Positions 29,129-29,352 of a stretch of DNA of 29,352 nt are shown piece by piece; within the stretch, counting starts at the first letter, position 1; every line of letters starts with the position of its first letter. The stretch comes from Lactifluus volemus (taxonomy: Eukaryota; Basidiomycota; Agaricomycetes; Russulales; Russulaceae). Below the pieces are notes generated by a model. The model did no database searches and was not told the DNA's origin. It worked only from the letters and a program-made list of their open reading frames with translations. The stretch covers positions 1 to 29,352 of the forward strand of contig WTXI01000406.1 of assembly GCA_022376515.1 (NCBI GenBank). The letters run 5' to 3'. The position numbers and the translations under genes were made by a program.

Positions 29129-29352
29129 ATGTCCACTTGGGACTATCTACAACAACCAATCTACCTGCGAATCAAAGAATTGTTGATTGACGCACACTTG
29201 AACAAGAACGAGGCAATACAGAAACAGTATAACGCCAAACGAAGATCGGAGCAAAGGTGCTGGAAAGAAGTCAGCATTTCCTGTGTGCGCACCATTGGGC
29301 ACCTAGAAACAATCTTGGGTGCAGGAACAGAGTTGTTCCAATCTGAGCAAGG
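29129..29352 (+). CDS. N-terminal part of a gag-like ORF of the nested element (runs off the window)
   Basis: The ATG at 29129 is the first after the primer-binding site and opens an uninterrupted frame of 74 codons to the window end: MSTWDYLQQPIYLRIKELLI, then DAHLNKNEAIQKQYNAKRRS, then a region with TIGHLETILGAGTELFQ. The composition is charged and helical, as expected for a Gag N-terminus. I do not recognise the family from sequence, and the call rests on position 12 bases after the PBS. The absence of stops contrasts with the older elements and suggests a young insertion. Confidence 0.65.
   Translation, partial: MSTWDYLQQPIYLRIKELLIDAHLNKNEAIQKQYNAKRRSEQRCWKEVSISCVRTIGHLETILGAGTELFQSEQ

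Noticed and set aside
1..29352. CRISPR array, tRNA or rRNA genes, bacterial-type defence system
   Set aside because: No regularly spaced short repeats with unique spacers and no recognisable RNA genes were seen. Introns and gene families are fungal.

Overview
The window looks like a repeat-rich, accessory region of a mushroom-forming basidiomycete (Agaricomycetes). The evidence is a family of F-box proteins of the type expanded in these fungi, very short introns (50-53 nt) with YAG acceptors, a Rab GTPase gene family with introns and a double-cysteine tail, and degenerate Ty1/copia and Ty3/gypsy retrotransposons, one with a chromodomain. No bacterial-style operons, tRNA, rRNA or CRISPR arrays were seen.

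Layout, 1-19,980: a segmentally duplicated array. Four F-box genes are present: two on + (3390-4963 and 15729-17296) and two in tandem on - (7577-9072 and 9858-11445). A large ORF alone gives each gene a non-ATG start. By comparing the four copies I found a conserved first exon (25-29 codons, beginning M-x-M-D or similar) joined to the main exon by a ~50-nt phase-1 intron in every copy. Downstream of each + F-box gene, in convergent orientation, lies a broken Rab-type GTPase pseudogene (copies at about 269-790, 5692-7040, 13386-14330 and 18291-19440; the first belongs to an F-box gene that should lie just left of the window). Between these are shared spacer modules: a ~400-bp repeat present five times, a ~500-bp module present twice, a short + strand reading frame conserved in three units, and shared F-box 5' and 3' flanks.

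Layout, 19,981-29,352: a nest of LTR retrotransposons. A minus-oriented copia remnant (RNase H, RT, integrase, left LTR) is interrupted in its RT by a solo LTR (21651-22255) with a perfect 5-bp target duplication. A minus-oriented gypsy chromovirus (3' LTR 23931-24375, then a gag-like zinc knuckle, chromodomain, integrase, RNase H, RT) is inserted into the copia integrase. That gypsy is in turn interrupted at 28582 by a plus-oriented LTR element. Its LTR has an 8-bp terminal inverted repeat, and its primer-binding site is a perfect 12-nt complement of the predicted mRNA 5' end. This is the signature of Tf1/sushi-type self-priming. Its gag-like ORF runs off the window.

The F-box genes look potentially functional (three full-length, one with an eroded C-terminus). 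The Rab copies and the older retroelements look dead. The F-box proteins would act as substrate receptors of SCF ubiquitin ligases; their substrates cannot be read from the sequence.
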